From Epiperipatus broadwayi (lineage: Eukaryota; Onychophora; Udeonychophora; Euonychophora; Peripatidae), in NCBI GenBank assembly GCA_028023455.1, contig JAQFVV010006231.1, positions 5,034,036-5,098,035 on the forward strand: a stretch of 64,000 nucleotides of DNA, written 5' to 3'. Within the stretch, counting starts at the first letter, position 1, and each line of letters starts with the position of its first letter. This document shows positions 47,247-57,542 of this stretch, piece by piece. The notes below the pieces were generated by a model. It was not told the DNA's origin, ran no database searches, and saw only the letters and a list, made by a program, of their open reading frames with translations. A program made the position numbers and the translations under genes.

Positions 47247-47305
47247 ATCCAATATTCCCAGACTAGTTTCTAACTTGTGGCTTTCATCAGTGACGAGTCT
47301 CGGAT
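47247..47305 (-). ncRNA. Hammerhead ribozyme motif, family B unit B1
   Basis: Minus strand: outer stem I atccga with ttggat (one G-T), core CTGATGA, stem II region aagccacaagtta (weakened pairing), GAAAC-TA-GTC, predicted cleavage after GUC between 47261 and 47260. The inner stem I has mismatches in this copy. Confidence 0.6.
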
Positions 47306-47683
47306 TTGAGAACACTGCACCCTAGATCTTAGGATCTAAAGCAACCCTCTAGCAGTCATCTTTTACCTTATTAGCTAATTATAGTTTTAAATCCAAAATG
47401 AAAATAATGTTTTCAATTCAAGCTCATTAGTTTATATAGTCATGTAGATCCGAACTCAATTCAGTACATATACATTTTGGTTCTTTAATAATCATAGCCA
47501 CCATTATCCTATTAGGCAGAATTTGTATTAAACTACTAAACATCATATGATTACTAATTCTTATGCTCGCTCAAGCTGTTAAAGCAGAGCCAAAACTCTC
47601 CATACAATAGTGCCACTCAATGCAAGCCAGAGAAATCAATGGATGCAAGGTTTATGCATAAAATCCATATCTAGTGCCTACTC

Positions 47684-47742
47684 ATCTAATATTCCCAGAC
47701 TAGTTTCTAGCTTGTGGCTTTCATCAGTACCGAGCCTTGGAT
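47684..47742 (-). ncRNA. Hammerhead ribozyme motif, family B unit B2
   Basis: Minus strand: outer stem I atccaa with ttagat, core CTGATGA, stem II agc-cacaa-gct, GAAAC-TA-GTC, predicted cleavage between 47698 and 47697. The inner stem I strand (tcggta against tgggaa) has lost pairs relative to B4. Confidence 0.6.
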
Positions 47743-48269
47743 CTGAGAGCACTGCACCCTAGATCTTAGAATCTAAAGCAACCCTCTAGCAGCCACCTTT
47801 TACCTTATTAGCTAACTATAGAGTTGTAAATCCAAAATGAAAATAAGGTTTTCAATTCAAGCTCATTAGCTTATATAGTCGTATTGATCTGAACTCACTT
47901 CAGCACATATACATTTTGGTGTCTTTGGTTCTTTAATAACCATAGCCACCATTATCCTATTAGGCAGACTTAGTATTAACCCACTAAACATCACATGATT
48001 ATTAATTCTTATGCTTGCTCAAGCTGTTAAAACAGAGGCAAAAATCTATATACAGTAATGCCACTCAGTGCAAGCCAGAATAATCAATGGATGCAAGAAG
48101 GTTTATGCATGAAATCCCCATCTCTAAATGACTATATAAGTGAATGAGCTTGGATTAACAATATTGTGTTTTCAATTTTAAACTCATAGTTTTATAGTTA
48201 AAATAAAAAGATAAAAGGTGGCTGCTAGAGAGTTGCATTAGATCTTATATCTAGATGCAGTGCTCTCAG

Positions 48270-48328
48270 ATCCAAGGCTCCTTACTGATGAAAGCCACAA
48301 GCTAGAAACTAGTCTGGGGATATTGGAT
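48270..48328 (+). ncRNA. Hammerhead ribozyme motif, family B unit B4 (best copy)
   Basis: Plus strand, all parts present. The outer stem I atccaa pairs with ttggat. An internal loop (ggc against ta) follows. The inner stem I tcctta pairs with tgggga through six pairs, two of them T-G. The core is CTGATGA. Stem II agc-cacaa-gct has an A-A mismatch at its base. GAAA is followed by a palindromic stem III (ACTAGT), with cleavage after GUC between 48314 and 48315. An internal loop in stem I facing a stem II loop is the arrangement that natural type I hammerheads use for tertiary contact. Confidence 0.72.
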
Positions 48329-48472
48329 GAGGAGGCATTATGGGGATTTTATGCACAAATTTGCTTGAATCTGTTAATTACTATAGCTTGTAATGAATGG
48401 CACGACTGTATGGAGAGTTTTTGCCTGTTTTAACAGCTTGAGCAATTATAAGAAATAGTGATCATGTGATGC

Positions 48473-49078
48473 ATATTATATATTTAAAAAAGTGTTTGTT
48501 ATATATATATATTGAAGATGTGCATATATATATATATATGCTGGCTTCACCATTGACTGTGGACTAACTAAGACTCTAAGTCCAACCACAGTGAATGTAT
48601 GTTTCTTTTTCAAACTAAATTATCGTTTTCACAAATAGTTGCCTAAATTAAAGAAGGAATTGTGTTAAAGAGAAAAGATTTACTAAAATAAAATATAGAA
48701 AGTTAAAATTATATTTGCAACTATTTTTAAAATATATTTCGTAGAAATTCGATAAGATAAAAATTTTCTTAATTAAATAGAATCCATTAAGAAAAGGAAT
48801 TTAATTAGTAAAACATTTTTTCTGAATTAGATAAAATAATAGATAACAGGAAAAATTTTGAAACAAGGGGCATGATTCGCTACTAATGAGTAGAGTAAAA
48901 AACATAATGGAAAAAGGGTATAAATAAAGAACTTTTCTTTTGTTCTGGGTCTTATGCTTGCAGGTAACCTGTGCTGAAGGTCAGAGAGAAATATTAAGAA
49001 TTTTGTTGGAAGAAATTTTGCTGAAAAATTGGACAATCTTTTGAACTCTTGTTTGCTGCACTTACTTCAAGCCACACT
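48473..49078. other. AT-rich stretch, no gene recognised
   Basis: TA microsatellites near 48500 and 48525-48540; nothing coding recognised. Confidence 0.4.
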
Positions 49079-49323
49079 CTATTCTTTCAGCATATAATAA
49101 AAATCCAGAATGTGTTGCTCTGCAAAAATGCGGGGGTAATGTCTTTGCCTTCGCTCTCCTGAGCCGTTCCTGAGGCCGGAGTCGTAACCATGTAAGCCAG
49201 CCAGAGAACTAAAGTGTCTGCCCTGTATCCGTGAATATCTGCCCTCAAAACATAGAAAAACAAAGTTGAAGAACCGAGAAGACCTGCGGGAAACATATAT
49301 GAACTCATCTTGACCCACCCCAT
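49079..49323 (-). other. Less AT-rich open region of unknown nature
   Basis: Two overlapping minus-strand frames of 78-79 codons are open here. The sequence is clearly richer in G and C than its surroundings (for example tccggcctcaggaacggc on minus). One frame begins with ATG in a fair context (gtcaagatgagttc) and gives hydrophobic segments (AGLLGSSTLFFYVL, TLVLWLAYMV). A donor-like gaagtaagt lies just past its end at about 49062-49070. No family was recognised. It could be an exon, a 5' UTR or part of a mobile element. Confidence 0.3.
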
Positions 49324-51250
49324 CTAGTCACCGGTAACGTTACCATAAATTAACAAAAAAATCTCTTTGTAATTTACAAATTCATTCTAGCTAGAATTAT
49401 GTTTTCTATATATATATGTTTTTTTTTAAAATCTATGTGTTCGTATCTCGTCAAATTATATTTCATTAATTGCTTTCTTTTCTTTTTTTTTATATATCGT
49501 AATGGGTGGGGTTATTATATAATGGTGGCGATAGCTCTTATTAATTTAATTGAAAAATACTTCATTTAACTTTTTGCCATTATACTCCATTAATTAAGTT
49601 ATTTGTTTTATATAGAGATTTTGGAAAGAAAGGGAAGCAAATCATAGAAAGTGAAAAACCCTATTTTTAAAATCAAGATTTGATTGCTAAGTATTCTATT
49701 AGAAAACTTTTCAATATTTTAATTTGATTTTTTTATATATATATAAAAGAAAGATCTTTATCAAATGCCTTTATATTTTAGTCAATGAAGGGTTACAAAT
49801 TTAAAGTTATATTTTAAGGAGCGTGAAATAAAACGTTCGCATTTATATTTTAATAATAAGAGAGAGTACATTTTGACAATATGTATATGTATTAAAGATT
49901 ATTAAATAGCATTGGCTCTATGGTTGGGCGGTTAAACTTGAACTAAATCAATAAAATATCCGCCCATTTGTTTTTTTTTAGTAATTCAAATTTTATAAAA
50001 GTGAAGTTACTATTTTTCTGCGGATTTTTCAGTGGTAGTTGAGCTTTCTTAATATATATATTTTGAAGAGGATTTCTTTTTTAAATTTAAAGGTCATTGA
50101 CCATATTTATATGGTATCATGCCTCGGGTGATCTACTGGGCCGCTCAGCATATATTACAGTGCTTCTTTTTGCCAAGTTCGCTTAGGTTAACATACCTAC
50201 ATTTGAATCTTCTTAAAATAAATAAAATGTTCTGGATCTCATGTCGATCTCAGTCCCTTCAATGTACGTAACTGGACATAAGCAATAAAACTCCGATTCT
50301 GAATCCTGGTCACGCGTTTAGCGAATGGGTTCCATTTTTCTCTCTAACCTACTTTAGAGACGGAGAGCTATCCGGTCTTGTGTTAACCTCTTGGTAACTG
50401 TTATGTCTCGAGCCTCACAGCCCACTGTATGCTATCGCCTTTGTGCATGGTCTTGTATATTTATATTTATTAGGAAATCTCTCTCGAAATATCATCAAAA
50501 TGTTTCAATTATAGCTGGAAATTCCTGCTGGGGTCACTTTATCATTCTTCTTAAATCATCAGTAGGACTATGATTCAAACCGGTCCAAAGTGTTTAGTTG
50601 AGTTTGACCACTTCTTTAATTCCATGTTCCCCATCCATAGAGTTAATGAATAATCTCACTCTCTTGATTTCTTTTACGTAACACTTCCGTTGGCTGGAAT
50701 ATTTTAAAGAAGAAATTATAATGTAAAATTTTGTCTGTTCTTATCATTACGATCAATGGATCTTTCATATATGTCTATCCGGTTGCAGTGAAAATAGCCT
50801 GCGACACTATTAATAAAGCATTGTATGAATTTCCGTTGGCTGGAATATTTTAAAGAAGAAATTATAATGTAAAATTTTGTCTGTTCTTATCATTACGATC
50901 AATGGATCTTTCATATATGTCTATCCAGTTGCAGTGAAAATAGCCTGCGACACTATTAATAAAGCATTGTATGAATTATTTTAATGTAAATAATAAAAGT
51001 TTCTGTTATCTTTCATTCACTATAAATAAAACCACTTAGTATTGTTTTCTTTTGTGACATACGTATGTACATCTAATCATTATATATGTAAAATTCCTTT
51101 TCGTGGTCTCTTCTCTCCCTGACCACTGGGCATACATTAAGATTAAATTCTAATGAGGTTTGGGGAGTAAGTCGCTTAGAATCTAGAGGAGTAGGTGAGG
51201 TTCGAACCCCCTCTATCTGCATCTGTAGGTTAGGTTAAAGCAGCTCTACT
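49324..51250. other. Non-coding stretch with a recent 136-bp tandem duplication
   Basis: A unit starting ttccgttggctggaatattt occurs at 50695-50830 and 50831-50966 and is nearly identical (one clear difference, atccggttg against atccagttg). The surrounding 50.1-50.7 kb is less AT-rich than average, without a recognised gene. A ggttcgaacccc box B-like site lies near 51206. Confidence 0.55.
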
Positions 51251-51320
51251 TTTCTTACCATTACAATATGTCATATTATTATTACTATTAGCGGGATATT
51301 CCGTGTAGTTAAAAAAAAGC

Positions 51321-51370
51321 TAAATGCTGACGTTTCAGTACAATATCAAGTACCTTCCTCAGAGCGTTCT
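51321..51370 (-). ncRNA. Hammerhead ribozyme motif, family C (Penelope-like type)
   Basis: Minus strand: stem I gct pairs with agc (then a mismatch and aa/tt). The core is CTGAGGA. Stem II gtac-ttgatatt-gtac lies inside an outer A-T pair. It is followed by GAAAC-GTC, with stem III reduced to the palindrome ACGT, and predicted cleavage between 51329 and 51328. Very short stem III hammerheads of this form are reported in Penelope-like elements. No GIY-YIG or RT sequence was found beside it, so it may be a solo terminal repeat. Confidence 0.6.
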
Positions 51371-52788
51371 CTTTCTCAAATTATAATAAGAATGCGCATG
51401 AGATTTAAAATCGTTTTTATTGTTTTCTTTCTCCTCATATATTGGTTGAGAAGTTTTAAAATTTATTTTCTCTTCCAATAGCTTCTTCCAAATGTTGTTA
51501 ATCTTTTAATTCACATCTTTCATTTATGCTCATGGGCCTTTTAAAAATCTCTATAGCTTCTCTTAGCAATCTCTGGTCATATTGTTCAATTTTTGCTAAA
51601 ATATTTATTTTTTTCAAAATTGATATCATGATTTGTTAATTTTATATGAGAATATAAAAATGTGCTGTAGACTTGCAGTTCAATATATATATATATATTC
51701 TGTTCTAATCAAAGTTTATCAGTATGCTATGTACAATGTATGCAAGGGAGCTTGGAACAAAATATAGCATATAATGTCCTAAAAAAAAAGAATTGTGATG
51801 TTAATGAAATTTTAGAAAACAATCTAAAGATATTATGAATAGTAAAATTAATAATAATTGAGAAGCATTTCAGGATTATCCATTTACTGACATTTCTTTG
51901 CACAAATGGTCTTCTATCTGATCTTACATGCAAGAAAAAAAAAGACAATTACTATCTTCCATCCATGAAAATATTTACGTTTAACATATGTATATATTAA
52001 AATGCTATATACAAGATCATTTATTTTAAAATATATGACATTTTAAAAAAAAATAATACTAATAAAACTATTATGAGAAAAAATGTGTTGCTATTACTAG
52101 CAATAGCAATATAAAATTGTTTTTTTCTAATTTAGATTTGTATAAAACATTTCATGGAGTTAAGAAAAAAATTATTTAACAGATTAGTTGAGAGAAAAAT
52201 AATTTAATTGTTTTATGCTATAAGTTAAAGGAAATTTTTAAAAAAAGTTAATCATTTATATTATTTGTCTAATTAAAATTAATGTGTAATATTAGTTATC
52301 TAAAAAAAAAAAAAAACACTTCTATGTACTGACATAGAGAAAAAAAAATGGCAAGAAAAATCAGTTCTGTTAATGCCCTATCATAAAGATATATATATAT
52401 TTCTCCACATTATCATGTCATTTCAAATTTTAATACTGCATACATTTTCAAACATACAAAAAAAATATAATGTACTTTCATATAATTGACTATACCAATT
52501 TATATGATGATTAAATTTCAATTTCTCAGCTATGAGAATAAATGTAAAAAATGGATGAAATAAGTCCTTATGACAATTTACAAGAGGGAAAAAAATAATA
52601 ATAAATCTACAATTCTAAATATTTAATTCTCTTTTTGTTAATTAATGTAATTCTTTAATCTAATATTACAAAAGGTAAAAGTTGAAATTCAAGACAAAAA
52701 CATGCTTAGGTGCTCCTGTATATTTAACTACAGTAGGAATATCACTAGGGTTGCTACCTTGTTTTAGTTGAAGATCAAAGGAGGCTAT
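51371..52788. other. AT-rich stretch, possibly including the 5' part of the split LINE
   Basis: No readable ORF. The last about 100 bases (52690-52788) could belong to the LINE that resumes at 59490, since the LTR element is flanked by a duplicated CTAT, but no ORF1 homology could be read. Confidence 0.35.
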
Positions 52789-54732
52789 TGTAACAGAATA
52801 GCGTTACATGGGATTTGAATCCAGGCATATGATGTTAGATTAAATATATATGCAATTGACGAAATGAATGACAGGTACAAAACTTTTAAAAAAAAAAGGT
52901 TTTGCTTTAATAATGAACGAGAAACACCCGTTTCTAGAACACGATCGCAGCTATATAAGAGTACCTGTCAAATTTATTGAAATAAGAGTAAAAGAGTTTT
53001 TTTTGTTATTTTGTTGTTTTTGAGAATAAATATGTATATCATTAGTTGTAAGTTTTTTTTTTTTTGTTTTTTTTTAAAAAAAGAAAGATGCATGATTGAA
53101 CACAGGTTTGACATTTTATTAAGTCATTTAAATCATGTTTGAACATAAAGAGAAAATGAATTGATTAAGTTGCAACATGTTCTGAAATTCCAAGCGATCT
53201 AAAATTATTTTCAATGGGGGGGTAATTGGTAAATGTAAAATTAGTAAAAATGAAACAATAAGCCGGATATATGTCGGTAAGGTCTAGATAAAATAAGCCG
53301 AATTTAGAAACAGAAGTGAGAAAAAGTGTACACTGCTATTGTACAACCCAGACTTCTGTCTCCAGCTAAACAATGCCTGAAAAATGGCCAAATTGAGTTA
53401 AATTCCAAAGTGGTGCAAACGATCCCAGAAATCGCTGAATTAAGTTAAGACTCGATGGACCTATTGGATGAAGGGTCTCACAGGTGCAAGGGGGAGATTG
53501 GATGAAAAAAATTCAAGGTGTGAGGGGGGAGAAGAGGGAAATTACAAGGTGAATTGCAAAAGGAAAAGAATTAGCAGAACCACCGATGTTTTGGAATAAT
53601 TAAGTTGCTGATTTTGTAAAGAAAGTTTTCTTTTTCCCAGTAGAAATAAGATCTAACTTTCGTATAATAGTATAACGGAGATGCGTTGCTGAACCGAAAA
53701 TTTGCGGCTTGACCGCCGGACCTCCGCGCTCCGTTCAGCTGATTGCCCCTAGGATGCTCGTAACACCGGAGAAACTTCACCTAAGGACCACACACGCTTT
53801 TGAGACCTCGCAAATTGCCAGAATGCTTAGTTAAAGAAGAAATCATCGCTCAGGATCCTTCTTACCGGCTGTCTACATTCCACAGGTAGCTATCTTTAAA
53901 TTAATCGTACTCCCTTATGCACCAGAGTAGATAAACTTTAAAAACAATAACTAGTGAAAAAACATTTGGCTAAATGATAAAATTACTCGCGACCATAAAT
54001 GAACGATTAAAGAACTTAACCAGAATTTATTTGTCTACAAATAAACATCCTTCAATATATGTGCGAAATCTCATTTAATTCTATAGTTAATTTATCTCGG
54101 CTTACCAGTCATATACCGGCATAAAATTGTTATTAAATAGATTAAAATAAACCATTTATTTAATTAGTATTTTGTTATTGATTGATTGGAATTTCAACTC
54201 ACATTTATATGATAGGGAATGAGTGCTGGAGTGATCCAATTTGTTTTTTGTTATGAATGAATGCATTTGATATTTTTGGTGTTGGGATTTGATTAAACTT
54301 ATGTTATATTACCATGCCTTTCTTAGACTAATATTAAGCTTTGATTTATTTGTTCTGTGGGATATAGGGCGGGCCCTAATATGATAAGTCTGATTGATCG
54401 CGATTGAAAGGTCACATATGCGATATAATTTGAAAGGTGATATTGGCTGTGTTCGTTTCTTGCTTCCGATTGGAGTGATGCACGGGCATGTTTTGTGATA
54501 TAGTTGAGTGAGCTTATGCACATATGTGGCGGACTCTTGTAAAGTTCTCCTGGTGCCTACTACTTGGATTCGATCCGAATTTACGTATAAATAAATAAAA
54601 GCGTACGTGCATATGTGTTTGAAATTATATTCACCGAACATTAGGTAACCCCCCAGACGCAAGAACACAGCAGATTCAGAGGAGTGACTTTAATGTGCTT
54701 TCGGCATGGAAGCAGTCGAGGGGGCGGTTACA
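52789..54732 (+). repeat. Left LTR (about 1.94 kb)
   Basis: Starts tgtaacagaatagcg and ends ggggcggttaca. It aligns along its full length with 57543-59489 with scattered substitutions and one- to three-base length changes in A, T and G runs. ORFs inside it occur identically in the other LTR and show no recognisable domain. At 1.94 kb it is long for an LTR. Confidence 0.92.
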
Positions 54733-55586
54733 TTTGGTGTATCAACGTGGCCCGAAACTATTGTTTCAAGTGGTGGGACCGAGGTGGATACAGCTGACGT
54801 TTCTAACAATGAAAGCAAATTTAAATAAAGAAACCCCGTGAAGAAACTACATGTAGCGGCATAAAGAAGGCTCAAAGTTACATATATATAAAAAAAAAAA
54901 AAAGAGAGAGGGCGCTCGAAATAACAGAATAAATTATCTATTAAAGCGGGGGGAAATTTTTGGAATCACCATAAAAGAAAAATCGTCAAACGTTGCTCAA
55001 GGGAGTGGGAAAGAGATTTAGTTCTCTTATTAGCACTAAAATAATCAAGCGTCCGAATATACTTAATAGTGTAGAAGGCGGTGGAATAGCGGGATTCCAT
55101 GGAAGAAATATCATATATTAAAAGGAAGCAAACTCATAAATTAATTTCTATGTTAAAATTAAATGCAAATAATTTAAGCGCAAATAAAAAAAAAAATAAA
55201 AATACATCGTTAAAAGACATATTTATATTCTTGCACAAAAGAAGTACTGTAACTGGGATCTTGTTAGGAGTTTTGTGTTTTACTTAAAAAGAAAAGGGGG
55301 CTAAAGAAAGAAGTCAACATAGCATATATATATATATATAAAGATGCATATAACCGTATAATAGATATAGCCGCACATATAATCGATAGCTGCTGAATGG
55401 AAATGGAGGGAACAGAGGGACCTGGGATAGTATGAGCAATAGAAACCAAATTGGAGGAATGACAAGAGCTGTGGAAATCTTGAAGGGCAAGGAGCATCTG
55501 AGGATAGGATAAGACAGTCAGTGGGACCCGCAGAGTAATGGTAACGAGCTGTGGATTACTATAAATTATAAATCAGATATTAAACA

Positions 55587-56735
55587 ATGGAAGAAAACAC
55601 AGATGAAAGCATGTGGGAACAGATGGGGGAGAGTCCAATACAATTTAAAAAACAGGATACGGAGAATGAAGGGGATATTAAAACATTAATAAAGATGATG
55701 ATGCAAATGATGGCCGAAATGAGGGAAGATAGAGAAGAGCGTAGAAGAGATCGGGAAGAGTTTAAAGAGGAGATAAGGCAATTACTCAGGGGAAAGGAAG
55801 TGAAGTCAGAAGAGAACAAAAGGGAAGATAGTAGCTTAGCCAATGTTGAGGAAAAAATAGACCAGAATAGGATGGAGATGGACAAAACGAAAACAGACCT
55901 GAATGATCTAAAGGAAAGGGTAGAGATACTAACGGATGATGTAGGAAAGGGAAATAGGCATCAAGATGGGATGAAGGAAGCTATCAGGCAGACGGAGGAG
56001 GCGTGTCAGGAAATTAGACAGCACCAGGACGAAGTCCGAGAAGCACTGGGAGAGTGGGGACAGAGAATCCAAAGGATTGAAGCAGACCAGGGACATGGGA
56101 ATGTGGGTAGAAGGATGGAAGAGATGGAGAAGAGATGGGGAAAGGCAGATGTCGCAACGGGACACAAGTCGTGTATGGGCGGAGAGACAGATGAAGATAG
56201 AAATATTTAGGGCAGGAGAAAACGAAAACCCAATGGACCACCTCGAAAGCGTCAGGAATCTGTTTGGAGAACCAATGGCGAGAGAACCTGACCGAATAAA
56301 TATTGATACCTACAGGGCCCAGCGAGAGACTGGTGGAGGACGCTGGAATTTAAACCCCGGTCATATGAGGAATATAAGGAAGAAGTTTTGCGGTGTTTCT
56401 GGAACACAGCACGTCAAGAAGGGACTTATTTTAGAATCATCAGGGAGAAATATGGGGGAAGGCCCAATGAGACGGCCACTCAGTTTTATTACAGGCAGGT
56501 GGCGAGCCTTCAACAATTGCCTGCGTACCATATGACGGAGATGCCGATCATCTCAATAATAAGGCACAATATGCCAACCACCCTCAGACACATGATGCTG
56601 GGAAGGGATTGTAAAGGGATCCATGAGATGGGGGAAATGATAGCCAAATTTGAACAAGAAGAGGGGATAGGAGGGCAGATAGAGAGGCCTATTAATGAAC
56701 AACCCAGAAAACGAGTACCACCGGACCGATACTAA
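55587..56735 (+). pseudogene. Gag-like polyprotein of the LTR element, frameshifted
   Basis: The first frame (55587-56210) starts with ATG and encodes a highly charged coiled-coil region (repeated MMAEMREDREERRRDREE-type heptads, then KTDLNDLKERVEIL). The reading then moves by one base near 56120-56190 to WAERQMKIEIFRAGENENPM, DHLESVRNLF (start of a retrotransposon capsid domain), and near 56360 returns to the first frame: EEYKEEVLRCFWNTARQEGT, RPNETATQFYYRQVASLQQL, MPTTLRHMMLGRD. The W-N-x-x-R and FYY-R-x-x-x-L-Q blocks match Gag capsid domains of Ty3/gypsy-type elements. No CCHC knuckle follows. Two frameshifts make it defective unless they are recoding sites. Confidence 0.7.
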
Positions 56736-57195
56736 CCTAGAGGACGGAGGGAAAAATGAATTGACGACCGTGGATATCACAAAGACAAATGTTTAAAGGA
56801 ACTCACATGGGAAATAGACGCCACGAACCGGGAATGACCTGTGACATGAAATGACATATGATATTGGAAATGGAATTAGTGGGTCGACCTGGCAGAACCC
56901 TGCAAGACCAGGAGAATGCTGGCACATGACGCTGGCCCAACTTAAGTGCGGAAAATCACGCAACACATTTCATTAGAGTCCTTGCCAGCTCGCTTCCCAA
57001 AACTTCGTTATTGCTGGGCGGATCAGACTTTCCAAAATCTTGGATAGAGATCGATCGTATTCTGCATAGGGGACTTCGGAAAGATCCATACCTCCTGTCA
57101 GGGGTGCACGAAACCCATTGGCCATTGTCGTCAATCGTGGCAGACCCTAGATTACCATATAGTTTTTTCCGTTTATAGTCGTGTAAAAAAAAAAA
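56736..57195. other. Deleted pol region of the LTR element
   Basis: Only 460 bases separate gag from the integrase tail where about 3 kb of protease, reverse transcriptase, RNase H and integrase core would be expected. No homology to these could be read in any frame. Confidence 0.6.
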
Positions 57196-57477
57196 AAAAG
57201 AAGAAGTCTGACCGCAGAGCATCTGATCCAGATTTCAAGGGAAAAGCGAAGGCAGACCGATAGGCCAATCCAAAACACATTCACTGTGGGAGACAGAGTT
57301 ATGGTAAGATCAAATCCGGTCAGCCGGCCAGAACAGAACATATTTAAAAAATTCCTTGACCTCTACGATGGCCCATACGAGATCATCAGGGCATACGGGA
57401 ATAATGCCTTTGTACTGGCACGAGGAAAGGTGATTAAGGGGACTTTCAATGCAAGGGCACTGAAGAGGGCCGAATAA
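57196..57477 (+). pseudogene. Integrase C-terminal domain remnant
   Basis: Open frame reading KADRPIQNTFTVGDRVMVR, then FKKFLDLYDGPYEIIRAYGN, and NAFVLARGKVIKGTFNARAL to a TAA at 57475-57477. The V-G-D-x-V-M-V-R...F-x-x-x-Y-x-G-P-Y-x-I sequence is the SH3-like C-terminal domain of retrotransposon integrases. Upstream catalytic parts are missing. Confidence 0.75.
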
Positions 57478-57542
57478 CTTGGCTCCTTCTCAGAGCTAAA
57501 ATCCGCAACCTCGGATTTTACTCTACACCGGGCAGGGAGATA

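Larger units (their letters stand above)
47149..48472. repeat. Family-B array: about 448-bp units with hammerhead motifs, last unit inverted
   Basis: Unit B1 (from mid-unit, 47149-47534), B2 (complete, 47535-47982) and B3 (partial, 47983-48123) are in direct orientation. B4 (about 48124-48472) is inverted, joined head to head. Units start actaaacatcacatgatta and contain tgctcaagctgttaaa and caatggatgcaaggtttatg. B1, B2 and B4 each have a hammerhead motif; B3 is cut off before it. Copies differ by a few per cent to about ten per cent by eye. Other copies lie at 17.8 and 23.3 kb. Confidence 0.85.

Noticed and set aside
51206-51217. Box B-like ggttcgaacccc, possible tRNA gene
   Set aside because: No box A at proper spacing and no cloverleaf; T-stem pairs poorly.
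53571-53780. 69-codon minus-strand ORF identical in both LTRs
   Set aside because: Same reason: LTR identity, not protein selection.
54309-54668. 119-codon minus-strand ORF present in both LTRs (also 59066-59425)
   Set aside because: Its conservation is explained by the recent duplication of the LTRs themselves; no recognisable domain.
55929-56241. Minus-strand ORFs opposite gag
   Set aside because: Antisense shadows of the coiled-coil gag frame.
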